NCBI RefSeq assembly: GCF_029714405.1
Contig: NZ_CP121651.1
Location: forward strand, 310,001 to 374,000
Origin: Bradyrhizobium sp. CB82
GTDB taxonomy: Bacteria > Pseudomonadota > Alphaproteobacteria > Rhizobiales > Xanthobacteraceae
DNA: 64,000 bases
Direction of reading: 5' to 3'
Positions 27,660 to 36,514 of the stretch are shown piece after piece. The notes below the pieces were generated by a model. It made no database searches. It was not told where the DNA came from and was given only the letters and a program-made list of their open reading frames with translations. Position numbers and translations under genes: made by a program. How positions within the stretch are numbered: position 1 is the stretch's first letter; every line of letters starts with the position of its first letter.

Positions 27660-28656
27660 CGGGGCAGTGCCGCTCGGGGCGTGAGCCGAGATCGCGTCGG
27701 CTCCGCTGCCAACCAAGAGAGAGCAGGGTAGGCTGTCACGAGTCCCAGCAAAGAAAAGCCCACGAGAATCGGACGTACGGCCGACTTTATCTGACCAAGC
27801 TCCCATGACCGGAAGCCAGAAGAAGTTCGAAATGCCGACGCAGGCTGTGACCAACAGACTGTCGGTGGCGGAAAGCTTCAAAACCGACTTCCCGAATGTG
27901 GGCGTATAGACAGTGATGAGGTAGAATGAAACTGTCGTCATAATGACCATCATCATGCCGCAGAGCACGATCGCCCAGTTTGCGAGGATCGAGTGATAAA
28001 TCTGACCTACGGTCGGATGATGCTTGCGCGCAAGAAATTCGTCCGTCTCCTGGAGGGAGCGCCGGATGAAGATCACGAACGGCACGATCATGCAGCCAAC
28101 AAAGAACGGAATCCTCCATCCCCAATCATTGACCTGAAAGCCAGGCGTTAAGCGCGAAGCCGAATGCGGCCGACACGATGATCGCGACCTGCTGGCTCGC
28201 CGATTGCCAACTAGAAACCCTTGTGGCCGGGCGTCGCCATCTCGGAGAGATAGACTGAAACACCGCCCAGTTCTACGCCCGCCGAGAAGCCCTGCAACAG
28301 CCTTCCGATCAGCACGAGAAGGAGGCTGCGATGCCTATGGTTGCCTAGCTCGGGATGAACGCAATCAAGACGGTTCCGCAAGCCATGATCGAGAGTGTCA
28401 CGATCAGGCCCTTGCGGCGTCCGATTCGGTCGACGTAGGCACCTAGGAAGATAGCCCCGAGCGGACGCATCAAGAAGCCGGCGCCGAAAGCCACGAACGT
28501 CAACAGGAGCGATGCATACTGACTTTCGAGCGGAAGGAATGCCCTGGCGATGGAGGAGGCAAATACCCCGGATAGAAAGAAATCGAACGTCTCCAGGAAG
28601 TTGCCGCTGGTGACGCGCAGAACCATTCCGATCTTAGATTGCGCGGATGTCGTCAT
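27660..28656 (-). pseudogene. MFS transporter (metabolite:proton symporter type), broken
   Basis: The start [20 protein letters not shown], then [20 protein letters not shown], is a typical MHS-family MFS N-terminus. An in-frame stop follows at 28345 ([10 protein letters not shown]). Further pieces in other frames (SLQETDEFLARKHHPTVGQI, VSFYLITVYTPTFGKSVLKL, VGFSLLGLVTAYPALSWL) continue the protein before it is lost near the amidase end. At least three lesions are present. It may once have carried a substrate for the adjacent acid-degradation operon. Confidence 0.8.
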
Positions 28657-28990
28657 GCCATCTTCTTCCCGTTTTGCTTGACCACGCCGGTAGCTTTTTG
28701 TATTGCGCCCTGAGCGCGGTTAATGCGGTGACCGTTCGACCTGGCGCACTCGCGACTCCGAAAGCTCAAAGCCTTAGAGCAGCTGGGATCGTCTTGTGGC
28801 GAAAGCGAAGAGACAGCGTAGACAGCTGAGCTCGACAGCTGAGCTGTCGCCGTGTCACGAAGAACGGGGGCGCCGCGCGACCAGTCGGCGCGTGAGCAAA
28901 GAGCGCAGCTTTACGCTCCGTGCCACGACCCTTGCTCTAGATCGATGTCTATTCATGATCAGGAGCGGCTTTGCCTGTCCAACAAGGACG
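28657..28990. other. Gap between the broken MFS gene and the acid-degradation operon
   Basis: No supported gene. It contains the 3' side of the operon on its right; no clear T-tailed hairpin was seen. Confidence 0.4.
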
Positions 28991-30349
28991 TCAATCAGAT
29001 CCCTCGTCAAGCCGGGCCAGCACACGGTCGACCATGACACCAGCCTGGCCCAGATAGTTCGCGGGATCGCAGAGCGCCTCGAGTTCGCTGCGGCTCATCG
29101 CGCTCGCGATCTCCTTGTTCTCCAGCAAGAGCCCCAGCAGCGGCCGCTTCTGCCGCACCGCCTCGCGACAGATATCGTACACCAGATCGTGGGCGTATTC
29201 GCGTCCCAGGCGAGGTCCGAGTCCCATCATGACCGCTTCGGAGACGACCAGACCGTTGGTCATGTCCAGATTGGCCCGCATCTGCTTTTCATCGACCTCA
29301 AGACCTTCGAGCACGAAGCGCGCCTGCTTTAGCGCTCCCGCGATAAGGCAGAACGCCTCCGGCAAGACGATCCACTCGATTTCCCACGGACCGGTCGAAC
29401 GTTCGTGATCGGCGACCATCGCATCCATTAGCGCCGCGGCATGTTGTCGGACGACTGAAATGGCCGCGTGGATGTAGCAGGAAGAGATTGGATTGCGCTT
29501 TTGGGGCATGGTTGAGGAGGAGCCGCGCCCATGAGCGAAGGGCTCATACACCTCGGCAACCTCAGTCTGCATCATCAATTTGATGTCCATCGACAGCTTG
29601 CCCAGCGTGCCCCCGACCAGTCCGAGAAAGGCGCCAACCTCCGCGATCGTATCGCGGATGGTGTGCCAGGCGATCACCGGCTGTGCGAGGTCGAGTTCGC
29701 TCATCAGGCCTTCCTGCGTCTCCATGGCGCCCTTTTCGATCGAGGCGAGCGTGCCGGCGGCGCCCGCGAACTCCCCCATCAGCACGCGCGGGCGAAGCTG
29801 CAACATCCGCTCGCGATGGCGCTCGATGGCCGACAACAGCCCGGCCATCTTGTAGCCGAAGGTGACCGGCACTGCCTGCTGCAGATTGCTGCGTCCGATC
29901 ATCGGAGTATCGCGGTAACGCCGGGCCAGAGCCGCGAGAGCTTTCGACACCGCGGCAAGATCCTGATCGACCAACGCCAGCGCTTCGCGAATCTGCAGCA
30001 CGGTGGCGGTATCCGTGATGTCCTGGGTCGTGGCGCCCCAGTGGCAAAATTCGCCGAGGCGGTCGCGGCACAAGGCGTTGATCTGTGACACGACGCCGAG
30101 CACGGGATAGCCGATGCGCTCGGTCTGGGCGCGCAGTTTTCCCATGTCGATCTTGTTGATGTCGCAGGCGGCGACGATCTCGTCGGCTGCTTTCTGCGGG
30201 ATGATGCCGAGCCGGGCCTGCACGCGGGCCAGAGCTGCCTCGATGTCCAGATATTTCCGCGTTCGGTTCTCGTCCGACCAGACCGCCTTCATGGCGTCGG
30301 TGCTGAAGATGTTGCCGAAGATAGTGGAATCGATGATGGTGGCTGGCAT
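28991..30349 (-). CDS. Fumarase/aspartase-superfamily lyase (PcaB / adenylosuccinate-lyase-like)
   Basis: 452 residues from the ATG whose TGATG overlaps the stop of the CitE-like gene; a GTG one codon earlier is less likely. The superfamily signature GSSTMPQKRNP is at 277-287 and the second conserved region HWGATTQDITDTA at 103-115. The family performs beta-elimination on fumarate- or muconate-related acids: 3-carboxymuconate cycloisomerase, adenylosuccinate lyase, aspartase-like C-N lyases. In this operon it could generate the unsaturated dicarboxylate that is later CoA-activated. The exact reaction cannot be read from sequence. Confidence 0.8.
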   Translation of the reverse strand: MPATIIDSTIFGNIFSTDAMKAVWSDENRTRKYLDIEAALARVQARLGIIPQKAADEIVAACDINKIDMGKLRAQTERIGYPVLGVVSQINALCRDRLGEFCHWGATTQDITDTATVLQIREALALVDQDLAAVSKALAALARRYRDTPMIGRSNLQQAVPVTFGYKMAGLLSAIERHRERMLQLRPRVLMGEFAGAAGTLASIEKGAMETQEGLMSELDLAQPVIAWHTIRDTIAEVGAFLGLVGGTLGKLSMDIKLMMQTEVAEVYEPFAHGRGSSSTMPQKRNPISSCYIHAAISVVRQHAAALMDAMVADHERSTGPWEIEWIVLPEAFCLIAGALKQARFVLEGLEVDEKQMRANLDMTNGLVVSEAVMMGLGPRLGREYAHDLVYDICREAVRQKRPLLGLLLENKEIASAMSRSELEALCDPANYLGQAGVMVDRVLARLDEGSD

Positions 30350-31182
30350 CACTGGGCCTCTTGGTTGCTGGATGAATCTGCGCGTTCGATGATGGATTGC
30401 GCCCTGCGGAGCACAGGAGCATCCACCATCCGTCCGTCGACCTGTGCCGCGCCGACGCCCGCTGCTACGGCGGAAACGACACGGCGCGCCCAGTCCAGTT
30501 CCTCGGCACTAGGCGCGAAAGCCGCCCGTACGATCGGGACCTGTCGGGGATGAATGCAAAGCTTGGCGGCGAATCCCAGCGACCGGGCGAAAGCAATGTC
30601 GTTGACCAGGGCATCATGATCGTGAATGGCCGCGGTGACGCCGGCGATCGGAGCGGCAAGGCCGGCGCAACGCGACGCCAGCGCGATCTGGCTGGCCGGC
30701 ATCAGCAGCCCTCGCGGATCCTCGCTGAGGCCGAGGTCCAGGGCAAAATCGAGCGTCCCGAAGGCGAGACGCTGGACTCCCACAGTGCCGGCAAGCATGT
30801 CAATTGCACGGAGCCCCAGCGCGCTCTCGATCAGCGGCACCAGCACCGGCTCTTCGCCGAGCGCGGCGAGGACATCCGTCAATACGTCACGCGCCTCTGC
30901 CTTTGGCACCATCGCGCCGACACCGTGCAGGGCGCGGAGCATCGCAAGGTCATCTGCGAACCAAGGTGTGGTCGCGCCGTTGATCCGAACCAGCGTCCGT
31001 TTGTTCGCAACCGGCCTGCAATGGCACCATTCCGCGACGCCCGCGCGGGCCTCCGCTTTCCTATCGGGATGAACGGCGTCCTCGAGATCCAGGATCACGA
31101 CGTCAGCGCCCGAGCCAAGCGCCCGCTTAAAGCGCTCCGGCCGATCGCCGGGTACGAAAAGGTAGGTGATCGGAAGGCGCAT
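30349..31182 (-). CDS. CitE-like CoA-ester lyase (HpcH/HpaI aldolase superfamily)
   Basis: 277 residues opening RLPITYLFVPGDRPERFKRA, with the metal and substrate sites VILDLEDAVHPDRK, LVRINGAT and VPLIESALGLRAID. This CitE-like group includes malyl-, methylmalyl- and citramalyl-CoA lyases, which split a beta-hydroxyacyl-CoA into acetyl- or propionyl-CoA plus glyoxylate or pyruvate. It starts four bases after the CoA-transferase and overlaps the lyase gene, so it belongs to the same transcript. Citramalyl-CoA lyase is my preferred reading in this context. Confidence 0.85.
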   Translation of the reverse strand: MRLPITYLFVPGDRPERFKRALGSGADVVILDLEDAVHPDRKAEARAGVAEWCHCRPVANKRTLVRINGATTPWFADDLAMLRALHGVGAMVPKAEARDVLTDVLAALGEEPVLVPLIESALGLRAIDMLAGTVGVQRLAFGTLDFALDLGLSEDPRGLLMPASQIALASRCAGLAAPIAGVTAAIHDHDALVNDIAFARSLGFAAKLCIHPRQVPIVRAAFAPSAEELDWARRVVSAVAAGVGAAQVDGRMVDAPVLRRAQSIIERADSSSNQEAQ

Positions 31183-31185
31183 GGG

Positions 31186-32367
31186 TCAAATCGCTCCTTC
31201 TGCGCGCAGGCCTGCGATCTGCGTCGCCGAATAACCGAGCTGTTCGAGAATCGCTCCGGTGTGCTCGCCCAATGCGGGCACGGGATCCATCCTCGGATCG
31301 CCATCCTCCCACGATCCCGGCGGCAGCAGGGCGGGCACTTCGCCCCTTGGCGTGCCAACGTTCCGCCAGCGGGCGCGCGCCTGGAGCTGCGGGTGCGCCC
31401 AAAGCGCATCCATGTCGTTGGCCCGCGCGTTCGCGATGTTCGCTTGCTCAAGACGCTCGATGACCTCGGCAGCTGAAAGGCTTGCGAACGTTGCGTCGAT
31501 AATCGCTTCGAGTTCCTGTCGCGCCGCATTGCGCTGGGCGTTGCCGGCAAATCTCTCTTCACGCGCGAGCTCCGGACGACGCAGAACGTACTCGCAAAAC
31601 GCCACCCATTCGCGCTCGTTCTGAAGGCCGAGGAGCACGGTGTTTCCATCGCCGGCTTGAAACAGGCCATAAGGATAGATGGTCGCGTGACTGGCGCCGG
31701 TCCGCGCCGGTGGCGCCGCACCGTCAAACGCGTAGTAGAGCGGGTACGACATCCATTCGCCGAGCGCTTCGAGCATCGAGATGTCGATGTGCCGACCCTT
31801 GCCGGTTTTCTGACGCTCGATCAACGCGGCAAGGATGTTGCTGAATGCGTACATTCCGGCGGCGATATCGGCGATCGACGGCCCGGCCTTCGAGGGTGTC
31901 TCCTTGGTCCCCGTGACCGAGAGAAAGCCGGCCTCTGCCTGGATCAGAAGGTCGTAAGCCTTCTTGTCCCTGTAGGGGCCGTCATTGCCGTAACCCGAGA
32001 TATCGCAGACGATGATCCCAGGCTTTTGTGCGACGAGATCCTGATAACCAAAGCCCAGCCGCGCTGTAGCGCCCGGAGCGAGGTTCTGCACCAGGACGTC
32101 GGCATGCACCTGGATCAGGCGCTTCAGGATTTGCCGCGCCTCGGGGTGCTTGATATCGAGCGCCAGGCTTTCCTTGGAGCGGTTGGTCCATACGAAATGA
32201 GAGGCCAGGCCGCGCACCCGCGCGTCATAACCGCGTGCAAAGTCTCCCACACCAGGTCGCTCGACCTTGATGACGCGCGCGCCGAGATCGGCGAGCTGCC
32301 GGGTGGCAAACGGAGCTGCGATCGCATGCTCAAGGGTGATGACGGTTATTCCATCCAATGGTCTCAT
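31186..32367 (-). CDS. CaiB/BaiF family (class III) CoA-transferase
   Basis: 393 residues beginning MRPLDGITVITLEHAIAAPF, with KVERPGVGDFARGYD and SKESLALDIKHPEARQILKR near the N-terminus. The catalytic aspartate is probably Asp167 in SIADIAAGMYA. These enzymes move CoA from an acyl-CoA donor such as succinyl-CoA to a free acid through an aspartyl anhydride. It sits between the hydratase-like gene and the lyase, so it likely activates the imported or newly formed dicarboxylate. Confidence 0.88.
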   Translation of the reverse strand: MRPLDGITVITLEHAIAAPFATRQLADLGARVIKVERPGVGDFARGYDARVRGLASHFVWTNRSKESLALDIKHPEARQILKRLIQVHADVLVQNLAPGATARLGFGYQDLVAQKPGIIVCDISGYGNDGPYRDKKAYDLLIQAEAGFLSVTGTKETPSKAGPSIADIAAGMYAFSNILAALIERQKTGKGRHIDISMLEALGEWMSYPLYYAFDGAAPPARTGASHATIYPYGLFQAGDGNTVLLGLQNEREWVAFCEYVLRRPELAREERFAGNAQRNAARQELEAIIDATFASLSAAEVIERLEQANIANARANDMDALWAHPQLQARARWRNVGTPRGEVPALLPPGSWEDGDPRMDPVPALGEHTGAILEQLGYSATQIAGLRAEGAI

Positions 32368-32377
32368 CGCATGTCCC

Positions 32378-33220
32378 TCACTTCGTCACCGCCGTCGCGT
32401 CCATGGTGAGCCAGCCCTCATGATCCCTGGCCCACAGATGAATGTTGCCATCCGGATCGGGCGCGCCGCACACGGAGAATTTGTTCACATCGAAGATTGG
32501 CCGCACAGCCCGGAACCGGAACTCAACCAACTCGGCATCGGCTCGCTTGTGACGAAGCAGGTCGAGCAGCAGCGTTGCGATCAGGGGGCCGTGTACAACA
32601 AGCCCAGGGTAGCCCTCGACCTCCGTGACATAGCGTCGATCGTAGTGGATGCGATGACCGTTGAAGGTCAGGGCCGAATAGCGGAACAGCAACACGTCAT
32701 CGGGCGTCCACTCTTGCTGCCATTCCGCGTTGGCCGGTGCCGCGATCGGCGGCGGTGCCTTGTCCTCGGGTCTGGGAGGCCCACGATAGACGATGTCATG
32801 GAATTCCGTTAGGGAAGGCGCCGCTGCGTCGTTGCGGCTCACCTCATGACGCACCTTCACGAAAACTAGACAGCCGCTGCGGCCAGACTTCTCCGTAATA
32901 TTTTCGATCCGCGACACGCGCTTCAGGCGGTCTCCGATCCGAATCGGCCTGTGAAAGTGGAACTGACTTCCTGCCCACATGCGGCGGGGCAGGGGCACGG
33001 GAGGCAGAAAACCGCCCCGCTTGGCATGGCCGTCCGGTCCGATCTCGGATTGCCGGTGCAGCGGCAGGAAATACAGCCAGTGCCACAGCGGAGGCAAAGG
33101 CGTCCCCACGGCCGGACGTTCGGCCGGGCCGTCCAGCATGGCCGAGAGCGCAGCATAAGGCGTGGGAGTGGCGGTGTCGGTCACGGTCTCGCTACGGCCG
33201 ATCCAGTCGGTCAAATTCAT
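32378..33220 (-). CDS. FAS1-like/MaoC-type hydratase (mesaconyl-C4-CoA hydratase-like)
   Basis: 280 residues from MNLTDWIGRSETVTDTATPT, with GGAG upstream; an earlier in-frame start is poorer. It has a double hot-dog fold layout: an N-terminal FAS1-like dehydratase half (PLPRRMWAGSQFHFHRPIRI, GDRLKRVSRIENI) and a C-terminal MaoC-like half with RYSALTFNGHRIHYDRRYV and GYPGLVVHGPLIATLLLDLL. This family hydrates mesaconyl- or itaconyl-type CoA esters to hydroxyacyl-CoA, the substrate a CitE-like lyase cleaves next. Confidence 0.82.
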   Translation of the reverse strand: MNLTDWIGRSETVTDTATPTPYAALSAMLDGPAERPAVGTPLPPLWHWLYFLPLHRQSEIGPDGHAKRGGFLPPVPLPRRMWAGSQFHFHRPIRIGDRLKRVSRIENITEKSGRSGCLVFVKVRHEVSRNDAAAPSLTEFHDIVYRGPPRPEDKAPPPIAAPANAEWQQEWTPDDVLLFRYSALTFNGHRIHYDRRYVTEVEGYPGLVVHGPLIATLLLDLLRHKRADAELVEFRFRAVRPIFDVNKFSVCGAPDPDGNIHLWARDHEGWLTMDATAVTK

Positions 33221-33245
33221 GGTCGAATCTCCAGGCAGGAATTGC

Positions 33246-34580
33246 TCATGCGAATTGACGGGTCTCAACGCAGCTGACCGCGGCGGCGCCGTTCTGATCA
33301 AGTTCGCGCGTCAGCGTGCTCCGGTCGCAAGCGTTCTCCCATAGCGAGACCACGATGCTGGCGACGCAATTGCTGATCATGCTGGTCAGCGCACGCGCTT
33401 CCGACATGAAGCGATCGATCCCGATCAAGAGCGCGACGCCGGCGACCGGCAGGTCCGGCATCACGGTAAGCGTGGCAACGAGTGCGACGAAGCCGCTGCC
33501 GGTTACCCCCGCCGCACCCTTCGAGGTTAGCAGCATCAGCCCGAGCATCGCCGCGATCTGTCCCCATGAGAGATGGACGTCGCAGGCCTGGGCAATGAAC
33601 AGCGACGCGAGCGTCAGATAGATCGCGCTGCCGTCCAGGTTGAACGAATAGCCCAGCGGCAGCACCAACCCGGACACTCCCTTCTGGCAGCCGAGCCGCT
33701 CCAGCTTGCGCAGTGCGCCGGGCAGGGCGGGTTCGGAAGAGGAGGTGCCGAGGACGATCAGCAGTTCTTCCCGAAAGTATCGGATGGTCTTCCAGAGACT
33801 AAAGCCGTTGATCCGGGCCAAGGCCCCAAGGACCAGCACGACGAAAGCCCCGCAGGCGACATAAAAGGTCAAGATCAGGAGCCCGAGCGAGCCCATCGAG
33901 CGGATGCCATAGCGACCGATCGTAAATGCCATCGCACCGAATGCCCCGAGCGGCGCCAGCTTCATGATGAAGCCGAAAGACGCAAACAGCGCGTGTGAGA
34001 ATGAATCAATACCCTTCATTAGCGGCGCACCGGCATTGCCGGCGCGATTAATACCAAAGGCAACGAGGATCGAGATGAGTAGCACCGGCAACACTTCGCC
34101 TTCCGCGAACGCGCCGATGAAAGAGTGCGGTATAATGTGCAGCATGAAATCGGCGAAACCAACGGGACTAGCCTGCTTGGTGTAACGGGCGGCCACGCTT
34201 GGATCGAGCGAAGAGACTGCGACGTGCATACCGGCGCCCGGCTCAAGCACCGAGACCGCAACAAGTCCGGCGAGTAGTGCAGCGACGGTCAGCCCATAGA
34301 ACAGTACCATCGACTTGATGAGGGTCCGGGCGATTTCGCGGTTGTCATGCAGGCTGCTGATGCCGCTGACGATCGTGCAGAACACGATTGGCGCGATCAT
34401 CATCTTCACGAGCTTGACGAATCCATCCCCAAGCGGCTTGAGCGCTGCGCCAAAATCTGGCCAGACATGACCAACCGCGATGCCAAGAACGACGCCGACG
34501 AGCACCTGGACGTAGAGTAACCGGTAAAACGGCTTTCGCGTCGCGGTGCCGTCGCTTGGGCCTGATGCATCAACGCGCAT
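33246..34580 (-). CDS. DctA-type dicarboxylate:cation symporter
   Basis: 444 residues from MRVDASGPSDGTATRKPFYR, chosen because GGGAGAAG precedes it. It has about eight transmembrane segments and the family motifs IAPIVFCTIVSGISSLHD, GTSSSEPALPGALRKLERLG (SSS loop), YSFNLDGSAIYLTLASLFIA and LMLLTSKGAAGVTGSGFVAL. It belongs to the DAACS family, which imports succinate, fumarate, malate and related acids with sodium or protons. It is the first gene of the operon, 239 bases from the divergent LysR gene, and supplies substrate for the enzymes downstream. Confidence 0.9.
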   Translation of the reverse strand: MRVDASGPSDGTATRKPFYRLLYVQVLVGVVLGIAVGHVWPDFGAALKPLGDGFVKLVKMMIAPIVFCTIVSGISSLHDNREIARTLIKSMVLFYGLTVAALLAGLVAVSVLEPGAGMHVAVSSLDPSVAARYTKQASPVGFADFMLHIIPHSFIGAFAEGEVLPVLLISILVAFGINRAGNAGAPLMKGIDSFSHALFASFGFIMKLAPLGAFGAMAFTIGRYGIRSMGSLGLLILTFYVACGAFVVLVLGALARINGFSLWKTIRYFREELLIVLGTSSSEPALPGALRKLERLGCQKGVSGLVLPLGYSFNLDGSAIYLTLASLFIAQACDVHLSWGQIAAMLGLMLLTSKGAAGVTGSGFVALVATLTVMPDLPVAGVALLIGIDRFMSEARALTSMISNCVASIVVSLWENACDRSTLTRELDQNGAAAVSCVETRQFA

Positions 34581-34779
34581 CTCGCTTCTCCCTGTGTTAT
34601 CTGTTTGTCTTGTTGTTTTTGGATCGCGTCGGCGATCTGCTCGCGAGCCGTTCGTTGGCGGCAGGCTTTTGCTGTGTCGGCGGGACCCTTGATGTCCGGC
34701 CCGTTGTCGAAGGCTGGCGCCAATCCCGCCCGAAGCATTGCCCCGTCGAGGTCGTTCTGTGAAATGCAAAGAATTGTGC

Positions 34780-34804
34780 TATTATTTCAAGGACTGGAAT
34801 AATA
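34780..34804. promoter_or_regulatory. LysR-type operator (T-N11-A)
   Basis: TATTATT (34780-34786), 11 bases, AATAATA (34798-34804): a perfect 7-bp inverted repeat with the T-N11-A spacing that LysR regulators bind. It ends 15 bases before the LysR start and lies in the divergent region facing the symporter gene. Confidence 0.8.
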
Positions 34805-34819
34805 AGGGGAGCGCTCGAA

Positions 34820-35722
34820 ATGAACGCGGAACTGCTCGACCTCAAGGCCTTCGTGACGGTCGCCGAACTGGGCAGTTTCGTGCGCACTGCGGCAGCGCTG
34901 AACCTGTCCCAGCCGGCACTCAGCCGACGCATCCAGAAGCTGGAGGAGACCCTTGGCGCGCCGCTGCTCGAGCGGTCAACGCGTCATGTGGCGCTGACCA
35001 TGGTCGGCCGCGATTTCCTACCCAAAATGCGACGGCTCATCGATGAGTATGAGACGTCCGTACTCGCAATCCGCGATTTCGGCGCGCGCAGCTCAGGGCT
35101 CGTCACGATCGCTGCGGTGCCTACGTCAGTGTTCTATTTTCTGCCACGCGCGATCGCGCGATTTAGCGAGGCGTATCCCCGGATTCGCGTCCGGATTCTC
35201 GACATTGGAGCGAACGAAGGACTGGAGGCGGTGGCGCGCGGCGAGGCGGATTTCGGCATCAATTTCATCGGAGCGTCGCATGCCGATATCGAGTTCACCA
35301 AGCTGGTGGACGATCCCTTTGTGCTCGCTTGCCGTCAAGACCATCCTCTCGCGAAACGAAAGTACGTGAGCTGGGCGGACTTGAAGTCTGAGCGGATCAT
35401 CATGGTCGGCCGCAATAGCGGCAATCGTGCACTGATCGATAATGCACTCGTGCAACACGGTGAGCAGCTCAGCTGGACCTATGAAGTTGCACATCTCTCC
35501 GGATCGCTCGGCCTCGTTGAAGCAGGGCTTGGTATCGCCGTGCTGCCGCGCCTGGCAACTCCGGCCCCGGGTCACCCTATCATTCGGGCGATTCGGTTGA
35601 CCGCCCCTGAAATCTCCAGGACGATCGGCATCATACGCCGTCGCGGTGCCGGCCTCTCGCCTTCCGCGAGCCGCATGCTGGCGATGCTTCTTGAGACGTG
35701 GAGCTTCCGCAAGCGCAAGTAA
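34820..35722 (+). CDS. LysR-family transcriptional regulator
   Basis: 300 residues. The N-terminal helix-turn-helix reads LLDLKAFVTVAELGSFVRTA, then ALNLSQPALSRRIQKLEETL, and the effector-binding domain begins near residue 90 (SGLVTIAAVPTSVFYFLPRA). It is divergent from the dicarboxylate operon. Together with the perfect operator just upstream this suggests it represses itself and activates the operon when the acid or its CoA ester is present. Confidence 0.9.
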   Translation: MNAELLDLKAFVTVAELGSFVRTAAALNLSQPALSRRIQKLEETLGAPLLERSTRHVALTMVGRDFLPKMRRLIDEYETSVLAIRDFGARSSGLVTIAAVPTSVFYFLPRAIARFSEAYPRIRVRILDIGANEGLEAVARGEADFGINFIGASHADIEFTKLVDDPFVLACRQDHPLAKRKYVSWADLKSERIIMVGRNSGNRALIDNALVQHGEQLSWTYEVAHLSGSLGLVEAGLGIAVLPRLATPAPGHPIIRAIRLTAPEISRTIGIIRRRGAGLSPSASRMLAMLLETWSFRKRK

Positions 35723-35821
35723 GAGCGTCGGCCAAACACGCGACTCCGAGATCTGCAGTTGACCGGGCAGGGTGGGCAGTCGGTGCCGCTCGGAGCCGTG
35801 CAGCGCCGGAGAAGCGTTGTC

Positions 35822-36031
35822 ATGATCAAGATCATTGCCGTGCTCTGCAGTCTTGCCTCTCCGGCAAATTGTCACGAGCAAATCGTCACCACCTCCGATT
35901 TCGCCGACGTTTCGATGCAGTCATGCCTGGTCGGCGTCCCGCAGCTCGCCGAGTGGATGAAGCAGCATCCGGCTGAGCGCCTGGCTGCATGGCGCTGCGT
36001 GGTTGGCAAACAGGACGGCAGGGGAGCCTAG
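35822..36031 (+). CDS. Small secreted hypothetical protein
   Basis: 69 residues, MIKIIAVLCSLASPANCHEQ, with a short hydrophobic leader ending about residue 18, three further cysteines-or-tryptophan-rich stretches (MQSCLVGVPQLAEWMKQHPA, LAAWRCVVG) and a basic end. I know this as a small exported protein common in Bradyrhizobium, often in several copies; function unknown. Two hairpins follow. Confidence 0.7.
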   Translation: MIKIIAVLCSLASPANCHEQIVTTSDFADVSMQSCLVGVPQLAEWMKQHPAERLAAWRCVVGKQDGRGA

Positions 36032-36071
36032 AGCACAAAGCGTTACTAATGCATCGAGAACAGCGGCGGAA

Positions 36072-36132
36072 CCGACTTGTGAGTCGGCAGCTGCAAGAAG
36101 AGACCGGCGGTGTAGCGCCCGCCGGCCTGTTC
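36072..36132 (+). terminator. Two consecutive hairpins, second with T-rich tail
   Basis: CCGACT-TGTG-AGTCGG (36072-36087), then CCGGCGG / CCGCCGG (36104-36125) followed by CCTGTTCTTTT. Probably ends the small secreted gene. Confidence 0.6.
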
Positions 36133-36187
36133 TTTTGGCGGGCTTGACCCGAGTATTATGGGAGCCAGACGTTGATTACGTCCAACG

Positions 36188-36514
36188 TTAGAGCCAAGTG
36201 TCAGCCGCCGCATTGCTTGCCAGCGCGTCGTTGAGCGCTTCGATCTCGGCGTCGAGCAGGGCGAGATCTCGCTGACGATCATTGCTTCGAATGCAACTCG
36301 CGGTGTTTTGGCGCGTCGTGACCAGTTGGTTTGACGTAGCGTAGGCGCGGCATATTCGTTCGTTGTGAGCTGGCTTGGTTGGTTGGCTGAGAATCGTGGC
36401 CGAGCGGATGTGCGAGGCCGCAATTTCAGATGCCGATGTGCATTCAGATGCGCGTGCTGGAATCGACAGCACGATGACCGCCACGGAGGCAATCATAATG
36501 GAATTCCTCAGCAT
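36188..36514 (-). CDS. Small secreted hypothetical protein
   Basis: 108 residues from MLRNSIMIASVAVIVLSIPA, a clear Sec signal cleaved after ARA (about 22). The mature part has three cysteines, and its C-terminus reads DLALLDAEIEALNDALASNA, probably helical. The open frame extends further upstream, but without a signal peptide or protein composition. No family recognised. Confidence 0.65.
   Translation of the reverse strand: MLRNSIMIASVAVIVLSIPARASECTSASEIAASHIRSATILSQPTKPAHNERICRAYATSNQLVTTRQNTASCIRSNDRQRDLALLDAEIEALNDALASNAAADTWL

Noticed and set aside
30397..31476. 359-codon plus-strand frame
   Set aside because: Runs antisense across the CitE-like and CoA-transferase genes and has no protein character.
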